From positions 1 through 42,539 of the forward strand of contig NZ_JAUG01000036.1 of assembly GCF_000708285.2 (NCBI RefSeq): 42,539 nucleotides of DNA, written 5' to 3'. Below, piece by piece: positions 10,548 to 20,266 of the stretch (positions are counted from its first letter, which is position 1; each line of letters begins with the position of its first letter). Source of the stretch: Pedobacter borealis DSM 19626 (lineage in GTDB: Bacteria; Bacteroidota; Bacteroidia; Sphingobacteriales; Sphingobacteriaceae). The notes under the pieces were generated by a model. It made no database searches and was not told the DNA's origin. It saw nothing but the letters and a program-made list of their open reading frames with translations. Both the position numbers and the translations under genes were made by a program.

Positions 10548-10648
10548 TCACGTAAGTGATATAGCGAAGCTGTATCCGGCCGACTGAATAAAGCCTTTTA
10601 GCTAAAAAACAGATACCTATCATGTAAGTGATATAGCGAAGCTGTATC
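10548..10648 (+). repeat. Duplicated hairpin in the leader of the NusG-like gene
   Basis: A 29-nt sequence occurs at 10548-10576 and again at 10620-10648 with one difference; 25 nt are identical. Each copy folds into GATATAGC-GAA-GCTGTATC, an 8-bp stem with one G-U pair and a GAA loop. The second copy ends 38 bp before the NusG-like start codon. It could be an RNA signal for transcription control or a dispersed repeat. Confidence 0.7.
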
Positions 10649-10686
10649 AAATTACCTAAAAAATAAACTATAACCTCATCAAAAAA

Positions 10687-11235
10687 ATGGAATCTACAAT
10701 TAACATCAAACCCTCGTTCGCAAAAAAATGGTTTGTGATCTATACCCGCCCGCGTTGGGAGAAAAAAGTTGACCGTTTGCTGCAAGAGCAGGGTTTCGAA
10801 TCTTTTTGCCCGGTGCGTAATGTAGAAAATCAATGGGCCGATAGAAAGAAAATAGTTAGTCTTCCGCTTTTTACCGGATATGTATTTGTGAAAATTGATG
10901 AGCGTGAAGGTTACAAAATCAGGTATACCCTAGGTGTTTTAAACTTTATTAATTACATGGGCAAGCCTGCAGTAGTTCGGGATAGTGAGATTGAAAAGTT
11001 GAAACACATTATGGATACCTACAATGATGTAGATGTAGTGAGTTTAACCGGTGTTTCCAAAGGAGACCGTGTTCGGATCAGTAATGGTCTCTTCCATAAT
11101 CAGGAAGGAGAGGTGATCCAGATTCAAGGTAAGCATGTTTTAATGTCATTCGATCATTTAGACTGTGCCTTAGTTACCAGAGTGCCAATAAGCAACTTAA
11201 CATTAACCGTAAATACGCAACAACATTATGTATAA
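10687..11235 (+). CDS. NusG paralogue, UpxY/LoaP/RfaH-type antiterminator
   Basis: A specialised NusG-like elongation factor expected to help RNA polymerase read through the long EPS operon. The N-terminal NGN domain (about residues 13-110) begins [22 protein letters not shown] and includes [11 protein letters not shown]-terminal KOW domain (about 122-155) contains [19 protein letters not shown]. At 182 residues it is the size of UpxY proteins that precede Bacteroides capsule operons. Here it is third in the locus, after the export genes and a 335-bp gap with a duplicated hairpin, so its target RNA may lie in that gap. Its last 8 bases overlap the next gene. Confidence 0.88.
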   Translation: MESTINIKPSFAKKWFVIYTRPRWEKKVDRLLQEQGFESFCPVRNVENQWADRKKIVSLPLFTGYVFVKIDEREGYKIRYTLGVLNFINYMGKPAVVRDSEIEKLKHIMDTYNDVDVVSLTGVSKGDRVRISNGLFHNQEGEVIQIQGKHVLMSFDHLDCALVTRVPISNLTLTVNTQQHYV

Positions 11236-12526
11236 CGCTGAAGATAATCTGAAAATGACGGTAATTGGTCTTGGCTACGTAGGCTTACCGTTGGCAGTAG
11301 AGTTTGCAAAAAAATACAAGGTATTTGGCTTTGATATTAACCAGAGTAGGATAGCAGAGTTAAAAGCCGGATACGACAATACATTGGAAGTTAATGAATC
11401 TGAATTGAATGAGGTTTTAACCTTCGAATGCACAACTTTAAAAGGCCTGTACTGTACCAATGAAATCGAAAAATTACGCAGCTCGTCGGTTTACATTGTT
11501 ACAGTACCAACGCCCGTTGATAAAAATAACAGGCCAGATTTAACACCTTTAATTAAAGCGAGTTCAGTTGTCGCTAAGGTTTTAAAGAAGGGAGATATAG
11601 TGGTTTACGAATCAACCGTATATCCTGGTGTAACTGAAGACGAATGTGTACCCATTTTAGAAAAAGGGTCTGGTTTGGTTTTCAATAAAGATTTTTTTGC
11701 TGGTTATTCTCCAGAGCGTATTAATCCTGGAGATAAACAACATACCGTGGCTAATATCTTGAAAATCACATCAGGTTCTACGCCCGAAGCTGCAGAAAAA
11801 ATAGATGCATTGTATCGTTCGGTAATTACTGCCGGAACTTATAAAGCTTCGTCTATTAAAGTGGCGGAAGCAGCAAAAGTGATTGAAAACGCCCAACGCG
11901 ACATCAATATTGCTTTTGTAAATGAACTAGCCATGATTTTTAACCAGATCGGTATCGATACTGCTGAGGTTTTAGCGGCAGCCGGAACCAAATGGAATTT
12001 CCTGAATTTTAAACCAGGTTTGGTTGGTGGACATTGTATTGGCGTAGATCCATATTATTTAGCTCAAAAAGCACAGGAAGCTGGCTATCACCCTGAAATT
12101 ATTTTAGCCGGACGACGTGTAAACGATGGAATGGGTAAATATGTGGCTGATCAGATCATCAAAAAAATGATCGCTAAAAACATCCATATTGTGGGGGCAG
12201 ACGTGCTGGTGTTGGGCTTTACCTTTAAAGAAAACTGTCCTGATGTACGCAATACTAAAGTAATTGATATTGTAAGGCGGTTGGAAGAATACAAAGTTAA
12301 AGTAACCATTCACGATCCCTGGGCAAATGCCGATCAGGCCAAGCATAACTATGGTATTATTTGCGAAAATGGTTCATCAAAAACCAGAAAGTACGATGGA
12401 ATTATACTGGCAGTAGCGCACGAAGCTTTTAATAGTTTAAATATCACAGCATTGCGTAAACCGGAATGTGTGGTGTACGATATAAAAGCAGTATTGCCAC
12501 AATCATTAGAAACGGTTCGATTGTAA
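11228..12526 (+). CDS. Nucleotide-sugar 6-dehydrogenase (WbpA/TviB type)
   Basis: It oxidises the C6 hydroxyl of a UDP-sugar to a carboxylate using NAD+, giving a UDP-uronic acid. The N-terminal Rossmann motif [16 protein letters not shown] (12-27) is clear. The catalytic cysteine is Cys270 in [15 protein letters not shown], and the C-terminal UDP-binding domain is complete (432 residues). The PYYL and GYHPEII wording resembles the UDP-N-acetylhexosamine dehydrogenases WbpA and TviB more than UDP-glucose dehydrogenase, but I cannot settle the substrate. It supplies the uronate that the epimerase at 25344 and possibly the amidotransferase at 21388 could use. Met10 is an alternative start. Confidence 0.9.
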   Translation: MYNAEDNLKMTVIGLGYVGLPLAVEFAKKYKVFGFDINQSRIAELKAGYDNTLEVNESELNEVLTFECTTLKGLYCTNEIEKLRSSSVYIVTVPTPVDKNNRPDLTPLIKASSVVAKVLKKGDIVVYESTVYPGVTEDECVPILEKGSGLVFNKDFFAGYSPERINPGDKQHTVANILKITSGSTPEAAEKIDALYRSVITAGTYKASSIKVAEAAKVIENAQRDINIAFVNELAMIFNQIGIDTAEVLAAAGTKWNFLNFKPGLVGGHCIGVDPYYLAQKAQEAGYHPEIILAGRRVNDGMGKYVADQIIKKMIAKNIHIVGADVLVLGFTFKENCPDVRNTKVIDIVRRLEEYKVKVTIHDPWANADQAKHNYGIICENGSSKTRKYDGIILAVAHEAFNSLNITALRKPECVVYDIKAVLPQSLETVRL

Positions 12527-12530
12527 GATC

Positions 12531-13973
12531 ATGAGTTTAACATATAAAGCGCGATCGGGCATTATATGGTCGATCGGACAGCAGTTTAGTGTTAAATTCA
12601 TAAACCTGTTCGTTACCGTCATATTGGCCCGCTTATTAAGTCCTGCAGAATTTGGCTTAATCGCAATGCTCTCTATTTTTATCGCCGTTGGTAATTCGTT
12701 GATGGATAGCGGCCTAACCTCGTCGCTGATCCGCACAAGGATGGCGGGACAAAAGGATTTTTCTACCATATTTTTTTTTAACCTGTTTGGAAGCATCATT
12801 GTATATGGTGTTTTGTTCTTTGCAGCACCGCTAATAGCTGGTTTTTACAGGCAGCCAACACTTACCGATATTGTTAGGGTTTATGGATTAACCTTTTTAA
12901 TCAATGCCTTTTTTAGTATTCAGAGTACTTTATTAACTAAGGAAATGAAATTTAAACTGCAAACGGTCATTCAAATACCTGCAGTAGTACTAGGCGGTTG
13001 TTTAGGTATTTACCTGGCAAAAAACGGTTATGGAACCTGGAGTTTAGTTTGGATGAGTTTATTGAGTGCGAGTGTTTCTACCATCTTACATTGGTTTTAT
13101 TCAGATTGGCGGCCACGACTGATTTTTAATAAAAAAAGCTTCAGAAAGCACTTTCATTTTGGCTACAAGATGACGCTTTCTGGCCTGTTGGACACCATTT
13201 ATCAGAATTTATACACCGTTATTATAGGTCGCTTTTATGCGGCAACACAATTGGGCTTTTATGCCAGGGCAGATAGTTTAAGTCAGTTGCCCATTGGGAT
13301 TATTTCTACTGCAATTAGTAAAGTTACCTATCCTATGTTTTCGAACATCAGTAATGATGATGTAAAGCTTAAAATGGTTTACCGTAGGTTAATGCAGCAG
13401 GTATTATTCTGGAATGCACCCATCCTGATTTTTTTAGCACTTATTGCTCAACCTTTAATCTCGTTGCTTTTAACCGATAAATGGCTGCCATCTGTACCTT
13501 ATTTTCAGATTTTATGTATTGCGGGTATTCTATACCCGGTACACGCATATAACCTGAATATTTTAAAAGTTAAAGGTCATAGCGGGCAGTTCTTGAAATT
13601 AGAAATTATAAAAAAGGTGCTAAGTGTAGTTGGAATTATCTGTGTTATTCCATTTGGCATTATGGGGCTTCTATATTTTCAGCTCTTCTTTACTGTTTTC
13701 GCCTATTATATCAATTCAATATATAGTGGCAAATTAATCAATTACCCAATTAAAGAACAGCTTCATGATATAGTGCCTATTTTGATGTTGTCTAGTCTGT
13801 TAGGTGTAGCTTGTTATTGCCTCGATACCTGGTGTTTAACACATTATCACATCAACAATATTTTGCGCATTGCTGGCATAAGCATCATCTATGGCAGTTT
13901 TTACCTCGGCATAAGTAGCAGCATCAAACTCGCTGCACTCCTTGATTTTAAACAATTAATCCTCAAACAATGA
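12531..13973 (+). CDS. Wzx-type lipid-linked oligosaccharide flippase (MOP superfamily)
   Basis: An inner-membrane protein that would flip the undecaprenyl-linked repeat unit to the periplasmic face. The 480 residues form about 12-14 hydrophobic segments, and the N-terminus (SGIIWSIGQQFSVKFINL, then ARLLSPAEFGLIAM) is typical of the WzxC/TuaB branch of polysaccharide transporters. It starts 4 bp after the dehydrogenase and overlaps the aminotransferase start by 4 bp, so it lies within one transcription unit. It pairs functionally with the Wzy-like protein at 17109. Confidence 0.92.
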   Translation: MSLTYKARSGIIWSIGQQFSVKFINLFVTVILARLLSPAEFGLIAMLSIFIAVGNSLMDSGLTSSLIRTRMAGQKDFSTIFFFNLFGSIIVYGVLFFAAPLIAGFYRQPTLTDIVRVYGLTFLINAFFSIQSTLLTKEMKFKLQTVIQIPAVVLGGCLGIYLAKNGYGTWSLVWMSLLSASVSTILHWFYSDWRPRLIFNKKSFRKHFHFGYKMTLSGLLDTIYQNLYTVIIGRFYAATQLGFYARADSLSQLPIGIISTAISKVTYPMFSNISNDDVKLKMVYRRLMQQVLFWNAPILIFLALIAQPLISLLLTDKWLPSVPYFQILCIAGILYPVHAYNLNILKVKGHSGQFLKLEIIKKVLSVVGIICVIPFGIMGLLYFQLFFTVFAYYINSIYSGKLINYPIKEQLHDIVPILMLSSLLGVACYCLDTWCLTHYHINNILRIAGISIIYGSFYLGISSSIKLAALLDFKQLILKQ

Positions 13974-15127
13974 TACCTGTAACTAAACCCTTTTTGCCAA
14001 AACAGGCAGATTTTAAAAGCTATGTAAGTAGCATTTGGGCCAGACAGTGGCTCACTAATAATGGTCCTTTGGTAAATGAACTGGAGTTGAAGTTGCAACA
14101 ATACTTAGAACTACCTCATTTATTATACGTAACCAATGGTACTATCGCTATACAGCTAGCCATACAGGCATTAGAAGTAAAAGGTGAAATTATTACCACA
14201 CCGTTTTCTTTCGTAGCTACCACCAGCAGTATTGTTTGGCAAGGTTGCAAACCTGTTTTTGTTGACATAGATGAAGATACCCTTAATATTGATCCCAATA
14301 AAATTGAAGCGGCCATTACGCCTAATACCTCGGCAATTTTGGCTACACACGTTTTTGGAAATCCTTGTGATATTGAAGCGATAGACCGCATTGCAAAAAA
14401 ACATGGACTAAAGGTAATTTATGATGCCGCCCATTGTTTTGGTACAAAATATAAAGGTAAATCGATCTTCGCTTATGGCGATGTAAGCACAACCAGCTTC
14501 CATGCAACTAAACTGTTTCATACCATTGAAGGTGGGGCTGTTTTTACTCAAAATCCTGATACTTTAAAGAGAATGGCGCTGATGCGTAATTTTGGTTATA
14601 GTGGGGTAGATACCTTTTCAGAGATCGGAACTAATGCTAAAAACTCAGAGTTTCACGCTGCAATGGGTCTTTGTAACCTAAAACATATCGGTCAGATTTT
14701 AAGTAAACGCAAAGAGCTATCACAGCATTACGAAATGCGCCTGAATAAAATTGAAGCGCAGTTTCAGGTTATTCAAGCCGATACGGAATTTAATTATGCA
14801 TACTATCCCGTAATATTCCGGTCCGAAGAAATTATGCTCGATTGCATGAAACAGTTAGAACTGGTTCAAGTGTATTGTAGGCGATACTTTTACCCATCCT
14901 TATCGGCCTTGCCATATATTGCTAAGGTAAATATGCCGATCTGTGATTCTATTTCTAAACGCATTATGTGTTTACCTCTTTACCATACTTTAACCAGTGC
15001 CGATCAGGATCTAGTGGTCAGGATTATTTTGAGAACCCAGAATTACCGCAAAAAACAAGTGCTTAAACTCGCCGATTACAACACATTGGTTAATGGCAGT
15101 ATTGGCATGGCGGTTAACGGCAATTAA
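13970..15127 (+). CDS. DegT/DnrJ/EryC1-family sugar aminotransferase
   Basis: A PLP enzyme that converts a keto-sugar nucleotide to an amino sugar, with glutamate as the usual donor. At 385 residues it is standard length. YDAAHCFGTKYKG holds Asp152, which contacts the PLP ring nitrogen; SFHATKLFHTIEGG holds Lys181, the Schiff-base lysine. The N-terminal RQWLTNNGPLVNELE and NGTIAIQLAIQAL segments are family-typical. It resembles VioA/FdtB-type 3- or 4-aminotransferases. With the dehydratase at 33808 it could make a 4-amino-4,6-dideoxy sugar. A second clear family member lies at 18387, so two different amino sugars, or two steps, are possible. Confidence 0.9.
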   Translation: MIPVTKPFLPKQADFKSYVSSIWARQWLTNNGPLVNELELKLQQYLELPHLLYVTNGTIAIQLAIQALEVKGEIITTPFSFVATTSSIVWQGCKPVFVDIDEDTLNIDPNKIEAAITPNTSAILATHVFGNPCDIEAIDRIAKKHGLKVIYDAAHCFGTKYKGKSIFAYGDVSTTSFHATKLFHTIEGGAVFTQNPDTLKRMALMRNFGYSGVDTFSEIGTNAKNSEFHAAMGLCNLKHIGQILSKRKELSQHYEMRLNKIEAQFQVIQADTEFNYAYYPVIFRSEEIMLDCMKQLELVQVYCRRYFYPSLSALPYIAKVNMPICDSISKRIMCLPLYHTLTSADQDLVVRIILRTQNYRKKQVLKLADYNTLVNGSIGMAVNGN

Positions 15128-15141
15128 TAGCAGCTTCTATT

Positions 15142-16011
15142 ATGAAACAAGACGATACAGGTATAATGGTTAGCATTTTTTGCATCACTTATAACCACAG
15201 TAAATTTATTGCGAAAGCGCTGGATGGATTTCTGATGCAGAAATGCAATTTTAATACAGAAATTATTATTGGTGACGATTGCTCTACCGATGGCACCACA
15301 GAGATTATTGATGAATATGTTGCCAAACATCCTGATAAAATTAAGCGTTTAAAAGCACCAAAGAATATCGGTGCTACCCAAAACGTAATTAGGGTTGCAC
15401 TAGAAACTAAAGGTAAATACGTGGCCACATGCGATGGTGATGATTATTGGTTAGATCCATATAAACTCCAGAAACAGGTAGATTTTTTAGAAAATAATCC
15501 AGAATATGTAATGTGCTGCCATTATACACGCGAAATAAATTTTGATGATACTGAACTGTTTTACATGGATTTTAACCCTGTTCCCCTGCAGTATAGCTTT
15601 AGCGATCTGATTGTGAACAGGCAAGTAGAAACCTGTACTGCAACTATTGTTTACCGCAACATTGAAGCCATTAAAAATCTTTATAAAAACGATTGGTTTT
15701 TAAAGTGTTATGCCTGCGATAAACTGTTGAAACTCTATTGCACTTGGGTAACAGGTAAAAAAATATACGTTTTACCCGAGGTAATGAGTTGTTACAGGCG
15801 TCATCCCGGAGGTATTTGGAGTCCGGTTGCTTATGTTCCATTAAAGAAGATGCAATTGAGTGATTTCTATATCATCATTAAAATTTTCACCTATACAGGT
15901 TTACAGAAAGTTAAACTTTTAAACTTCTACTTCAGAAAATATTTCCTCTTCGAAGTGAAATATAAAACCTTTGGAAACGCTTTCCAGACCATTAAAACGA
16001 TTGTAAATTAA
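15142..16011 (+). CDS. Family 2 glycosyltransferase (GT-A fold)
   Basis: A cytoplasmic inverting glycosyltransferase of about 289 residues, expected to add one sugar to the lipid-linked repeat unit. The nucleotide-binding start VSIFCITYNHSKFI (10-23), IIIGDDCSTDGT (41-52) and the metal-binding DXD-type motif CDGDDYWLDPYKLQKQ (97-112) are intact. The C-terminal part is less conserved and sets acceptor choice, so donor and acceptor cannot be read from sequence. It starts 14 bp after the aminotransferase and ends 6 bp before the next glycosyltransferase. Confidence 0.92.
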   Translation: MKQDDTGIMVSIFCITYNHSKFIAKALDGFLMQKCNFNTEIIIGDDCSTDGTTEIIDEYVAKHPDKIKRLKAPKNIGATQNVIRVALETKGKYVATCDGDDYWLDPYKLQKQVDFLENNPEYVMCCHYTREINFDDTELFYMDFNPVPLQYSFSDLIVNRQVETCTATIVYRNIEAIKNLYKNDWFLKCYACDKLLKLYCTWVTGKKIYVLPEVMSCYRRHPGGIWSPVAYVPLKKMQLSDFYIIIKIFTYTGLQKVKLLNFYFRKYFLFEVKYKTFGNAFQTIKTIVN

Positions 16012-16017
16012 TTCGAA

Positions 16018-17112
16018 ATGGCTACTAAATTATGCTTCGTAATCAACAGTTTAGAGGGAGGTGGCGCTGAGCGGGTAATTAGTAATCTGGCTAATCATTT
16101 CAGTGATAAAAATTGCAGTGTTACCATGATTTGCCTCAATACAGCAGAGGTTAGGTATGAAATGAATAAAAAAGTTAAAATCGTAAATCTGGTCGAGCGA
16201 AAAGACCATCCAAATTTTTTCAACAGACTAAAATATGCTTACTTAACTTTTTATCGGTTACTCTCTGTATTAAAGAAAGAAAGACCGGTTTGCACCATCT
16301 GTTTTATGACTTCTGCAAACATTTGGGCAGGTTTATGTTGTGTAATTTTAGGTTTGCCCTATTTGGTTTCAGAAAGAACGGCTCCTGTCTATACTTTACA
16401 TCAATATAATAAATTGCTGCAGTGGATTGTGTTCCACATTTACAGAAAATCGAAAGCCGTCGTACTGCCCGCTTTTGAGATGTTTAAAGGATTTAAAAGA
16501 ATTAAACAGTTCGAAAAGCTGGATAACTTTAAAACAATACATAATCCAATCCATCACTTTTCTCGTTCAAACGCAGGCGCTGTTCACGGTAAACGATTTA
16601 TACTCTCTGTTGGCAGGCTATGTTACGAAAAAGGCTTCGATCATCTTATTGAGGCTTATAGCAAACTGGAATTGGCTGATGTTGATCTTTTAATTTCTGG
16701 AGAAGGCCCAGACAGAGCAAGTCTCGAAAGGCAAATTACGGATTTAAACCTAACAGATAAAGTTAAGCTGATTGGTTTTAAATCTAACCTGCAAGACTAT
16801 TATACACAGGCCGAGGTGTTTGTGCTTTCCTCCAGAAATGAAGGTTATCCCAATGTACTGGTAGAGGCCATGGGAATGGGCTGTGCCTGTGTAGCAATGG
16901 ACTGTGAATTTGGCCCTTCAGAGATTATCGAACATGGAATTAACGGACTTCTGGTTGCTGATAAAGATATAGTAGGACTTTCATTGTCTATAGATAAAAT
17001 ACTTAATAACAGTGATTTAAGAAATAAATTTTCAGAAAAAGCAAGATCGATCAACGAAACAAATTCTATTGAACGCATTTCTGCCAACTGGGAGCAACTC
17101 ATCATGTCATGA
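16018..17112 (+). CDS. Family 4 glycosyltransferase (GT-B fold)
   Basis: A retaining glycosyltransferase of 364 residues. The acceptor-side N-terminus shows the glycine-rich loop INSLEGGGAERVISNLA (9-25). The donor-binding C-terminal domain has SVGRLCYEKGFDHLIEA and the E-X7-E region SSRNEGYPNVLVEAMGMG (about 271-288). Closest in style to the enzyme at 20267, with which it shares the GG(A/S)ERV loop, hinting at a common ancestor. It overlaps the polymerase gene by 4 bp. The sugar transferred is unknown. Confidence 0.93.
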   Translation: MATKLCFVINSLEGGGAERVISNLANHFSDKNCSVTMICLNTAEVRYEMNKKVKIVNLVERKDHPNFFNRLKYAYLTFYRLLSVLKKERPVCTICFMTSANIWAGLCCVILGLPYLVSERTAPVYTLHQYNKLLQWIVFHIYRKSKAVVLPAFEMFKGFKRIKQFEKLDNFKTIHNPIHHFSRSNAGAVHGKRFILSVGRLCYEKGFDHLIEAYSKLELADVDLLISGEGPDRASLERQITDLNLTDKVKLIGFKSNLQDYYTQAEVFVLSSRNEGYPNVLVEAMGMGCACVAMDCEFGPSEIIEHGINGLLVADKDIVGLSLSIDKILNNSDLRNKFSEKARSINETNSIERISANWEQLIMS

Positions 17113-18326
17113 TTAAGAAAATAATGTTTCTCTTTTTGTTGTTTGGCTATGTTTATGCAACAACATTCAACATCTTTATGACCGGGGTTTTCAGAATTCC
17201 GGCACCAATAGTTTTCCTGGCGCCTTTAATCTATTTCTATCGGACTGAAGAAACAGGCTTCCTATATGGCAAAGAATTATTTGTTTTCTTTATTGCGGCC
17301 CTTTTTTTTTATCTCATAGGTCAGGCAGATGTTACTGGTTTTTTTGCCTTATTAATTGTTGCTGCATGCTTTGCCTTGTTGTTCAACTATGTTATCGGTA
17401 CGAATTTAAAACGGATGAACATCGCAGTCGGATTTTTCTTCGGTGTATTGCTGCTTTCCGGAATCATCATGTTCATCGATCACCAATACAATATGGCGGC
17501 TATCCGTTCGCTTTTGGTGCAGGAAGACGTATTGCAGGCACCAGCAGGTATATCGACCACTATTTTTACTTTCGGCTACCAGATGGCTGCTTTAACACCA
17601 TTTTTAGTTATTAATGCTATACTGTTTAAAAGAAGCTGGCTAATTAACCTCCTCTTATTTGGGTTATCGCTCGCTCTTATTTTCTTCGGTATGCAACGGT
17701 CGGTTTTGGTCGCTTTTGCAGTTGTAACCGGATTATTTTTTTTAAGCTATTATAAAGCCAAATCCATTTTAATATTCGGTGTGTTTTGCGCCATATTTTT
17801 TATCGCGCAAAGTTCTATTGAACAATTTTCTGAAGGGAAAAAACAACAGAATATTTTAAATAAAAGTGCCGAAAATGCGAAAGGTAAAGAAGAGCGCGGC
17901 GATTTAATGGGAGAGAACATTCAAATTATAACCGAATATCCTTTTGGGCTATTGTTTTATGGAAAAACCTGGAACGATGTAGTGCAACACAACTTTGTTT
18001 ATAAAAAAGGGCCTATCGTAATTACATCCCATAATGCCTATTTAATGTTTATTACTTATTTAGGGCCTTTGCTGGGCTTTATTTTACTTATTTTATTATA
18101 TAGAAAAGTAGGGAAGATCATTTTTTATGCTTTTCTGCACATCAAAGATAAGAAAAATACGCTCCTGGTCTGTTTGAGTTGTTCTTTTTTGGCAATATCC
18201 ATCAACTCATTTTTTCATAACGAATGGCTTCTGGCAACGAGCGGACCAACATTGTTTCTATACTTTGCCATTCTACAACTCTCCAAAATCAAAATGGAAG
18301 ATCCCATTCTGGTTCAATACAATTAA
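17109..18326 (+). CDS. Wzy-type repeat-unit polymerase (O-antigen ligase/polymerase-like)
   Basis: A 405-residue inner-membrane protein with roughly ten hydrophobic segments and one large hydrophilic loop (about 235-305: EGKKQQNILNKSAENAKGKE..., GPIVITSHNAYL). That loop with a conserved SHN(A/x)YL-like site is typical of Wzy/WaaL-type enzymes, which join repeat units on the periplasmic side. Position next to Wzx and the glycosyltransferases supports polymerase rather than ligase. Wzy proteins diverge strongly, so the call rests on topology, loop and context. About 60 bp follow before the next gene, one of the larger gaps in this stretch. Confidence 0.85.
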   Translation: MIKKIMFLFLLFGYVYATTFNIFMTGVFRIPAPIVFLAPLIYFYRTEETGFLYGKELFVFFIAALFFYLIGQADVTGFFALLIVAACFALLFNYVIGTNLKRMNIAVGFFFGVLLLSGIIMFIDHQYNMAAIRSLLVQEDVLQAPAGISTTIFTFGYQMAALTPFLVINAILFKRSWLINLLLFGLSLALIFFGMQRSVLVAFAVVTGLFFLSYYKAKSILIFGVFCAIFFIAQSSIEQFSEGKKQQNILNKSAENAKGKEERGDLMGENIQIITEYPFGLLFYGKTWNDVVQHNFVYKKGPIVITSHNAYLMFITYLGPLLGFILLILLYRKVGKIIFYAFLHIKDKKNTLLVCLSCSFLAISINSFFHNEWLLATSGPTLFLYFAILQLSKIKMEDPILVQYN

Positions 18327-18386
18327 CAGTTCTTGTTATCCTAGCTTCGGCAGGTTATTAAAATTCTCACAAATAAATTGACGAAT

Positions 18387-19661
18387 ATGAACATTCCATT
18401 TTCACCACCGTTTATCGATCAATCTGTGGTTGATCAGGTATTAGATACCCTTAATAATAAGTGGATCACAACTGGGCCTAAAGTGAAAGCCCTTGAGCAA
18501 GAAATTAAAAGTATCACCGGAACGAAAGAAGTGGTCTGTGTTAACTCATGGACATCTGGCGCTATTTTGATGTTAAAGTGGTTTGGCGTTAAAGCTGGCG
18601 ATGAAGTAATTATTCCAGCTTATACTTATAGTGCTACAGCTTTAGCAGTTCTTCATTGTGGCGCTATACCCGTTATGGTTGATGTTTTAGATGATTTTAA
18701 CATCGATCCGGATAAGGTAAAGGTTGCAATTACGAGTAAAACGAAAGCCATAATTGCAGTAGATATTGCGGGATGGCCTTGTGATTATATCGCTTTAAAA
18801 GAGTTGATTATAGATCATAAGGTGCAGGAAAAGTTTAAGTGTGAATCAGAAAAACAATTGCTGTTGAAAAGAATCCTGTTAATTTCTGATGCGGCCCATT
18901 CAATTGGTAGTTTATTTCATGATAAACCAGCCGCTCAAAAATGTGATGTAACGATATTCTCTTTTCATGCGGTAAAAAACATAACCACAGCTGAGGGTGG
19001 CGCAATATGCTTAAACCTTCCATGTCCGTTTGATTCAGAGGCAGAATACAGCTACTTAAAAATGTATACACTTAATGGACAAAATAAAGATGCACTTTCT
19101 AAATCGAGAGGTGGAGGCTGGCGTTACGATATTTTATTCCAGGGATTAAAAATCAACATGCCCGATATCTGTGCTGCTATTGGCTTGGCGCAGATCAGAA
19201 AGTATAATGACGAACTTTTGCCGCAACGGAAAAAAATTGCTCACCAATATTGTGAGGGTTTTAAGCACGAAGATTGGTTTATCGCTCCGCCATTGGTGAG
19301 TACACAAAGAGAATCTTGCTACCATCTTTTTCCAATGCGCGTTAAGGGGCTAACAGAAGAACAAAGAGATCAAGTTATTGATGACCTGGCATCGTTGGGC
19401 ATTGCCAGTAATGTTCACTTCATTCCAATGCCAATGCTTACCCTGTTTAAAAATCTGGGCTACAAAATTGAAGATTACCCAATGGCCTATCAGAACTATG
19501 CAAACGAAATTTCACTACCTATCTACCCACAATTAGCGGTAGCAGAGATCGAGTTCATTATCAATTCGGTTATCAGCTGTGTGAATATACAATTGAATAA
19601 CCGCATCAAAACTATGGAAGAAACTTTTATTGTACACAAACAAATGGCAGTTGCATCATGA
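18387..19661 (+). CDS. DegT/DnrJ/EryC1-family sugar aminotransferase (ArnB/PglE-like)
   Basis: A second PLP sugar aminotransferase of 424 residues, slightly longer than usual because of an insert around 135-160 (HKVQEKFKCESEKQLLLKR) and a C-terminal tail. LISDAAHSIGS holds the PLP-contacting Asp168 and FSFHAVKNITTAEGG the Schiff-base Lys197. ITTGPKVKALE near the N-terminus resembles ArnB/PglE enzymes, which aminate UDP-4-keto sugars. I prefer the ATG at 18387 over a TTG three codons upstream. It overlaps the sugar transferase by 4 bp, so it probably supplies the initiating sugar that enzyme loads; this last step is inference. Confidence 0.9.
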   Translation: MNIPFSPPFIDQSVVDQVLDTLNNKWITTGPKVKALEQEIKSITGTKEVVCVNSWTSGAILMLKWFGVKAGDEVIIPAYTYSATALAVLHCGAIPVMVDVLDDFNIDPDKVKVAITSKTKAIIAVDIAGWPCDYIALKELIIDHKVQEKFKCESEKQLLLKRILLISDAAHSIGSLFHDKPAAQKCDVTIFSFHAVKNITTAEGGAICLNLPCPFDSEAEYSYLKMYTLNGQNKDALSKSRGGGWRYDILFQGLKINMPDICAAIGLAQIRKYNDELLPQRKKIAHQYCEGFKHEDWFIAPPLVSTQRESCYHLFPMRVKGLTEEQRDQVIDDLASLGIASNVHFIPMPMLTLFKNLGYKIEDYPMAYQNYANEISLPIYPQLAVAEIEFIINSVISCVNIQLNNRIKTMEETFIVHKQMAVAS

Positions 19662-20260
19662 AAAAAAATAAAAAAAGAGTGTTCGATGTGGTACTCGCAA
19701 GCTTGTGCCTAATCCTCTTTAGCCCGCTTTTAATCCTGATTGCGATCTTGGTTAAACTCGATTCTAAGGGACCTATTATCTTTAAACAGATCAGGGTTGG
19801 GCGAAACATGAAAGATTTTCACCTGGTAAAATTCAGAACCATGTGCGTTACACAAAGTAACCATAGTTTGCTCACCATTGGAAACCATGACAACCGGATT
19901 ACCAGACTGGGTTATTGGTTAAGGAAATATAAACTGGATGAATTGCCTCAGCTATTAAATGTTTTAAAAGGGCAAATGAGCTTTGTTGGGCCGAGGCCAG
20001 AAGTTAGAAAATATGTTAATCTCTATAATGACGAACAACGTTATGTTTTGTCTGTTAAGCCTGGTATTACCGATTGGGCTTCAGTAGAGTTTTGCAACGA
20101 AAATGAACTCCTTCAGCACGCTGAAGACCCTGAAACTTATTATGTGGAACGTATTATTCCAGCAAAAATAAAACAGAATATGAGGTATATCAACCATAAC
20201 GATATCCTAACCGATTTCAAAATTATTTGGTTAACGATTAATAGGATTGTCATCAACTAA
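19658..20260 (+). CDS. PglC-type undecaprenyl-phosphate phosphoglycosyl transferase
   Basis: The initiating enzyme: it moves a sugar-1-phosphate from a UDP-sugar to undecaprenyl phosphate at the inner membrane. At 200 residues it is the minimal form, lacking the extra helices of WcaJ/WbaP. It has one N-terminal hydrophobic segment (about 8-31) broken by FSPLL, then GPIIFKQIRVGRN, the catalytic FHLVKFRTM segment, and LDELPQLLNVLKGQMSFVGPRPE. Minimal enzymes of this kind often prefer N-acetylated 6-deoxy sugars such as diacetylbacillosamine, which agrees with the dehydratase, aminotransferase and acetyltransferase encoded nearby. Confidence 0.92.
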   Translation: MKKNKKRVFDVVLASLCLILFSPLLILIAILVKLDSKGPIIFKQIRVGRNMKDFHLVKFRTMCVTQSNHSLLTIGNHDNRITRLGYWLRKYKLDELPQLLNVLKGQMSFVGPRPEVRKYVNLYNDEQRYVLSVKPGITDWASVEFCNENELLQHAEDPETYYVERIIPAKIKQNMRYINHNDILTDFKIIWLTINRIVIN

Positions 20261-20266
20261 AATAAT

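Noticed and set aside
10548..10648. CRISPR-like direct repeats
   Set aside because: Only two copies, with no further spacers, no cas genes, and each repeat a self-complementary hairpin.
10492..10833. A 113-codon minus-strand frame over the NusG-like leader
   Set aside because: It is built from the two copies of the duplicated hairpin (repeated IQLRYITY) and runs into the opposite strand of the NusG-like gene.
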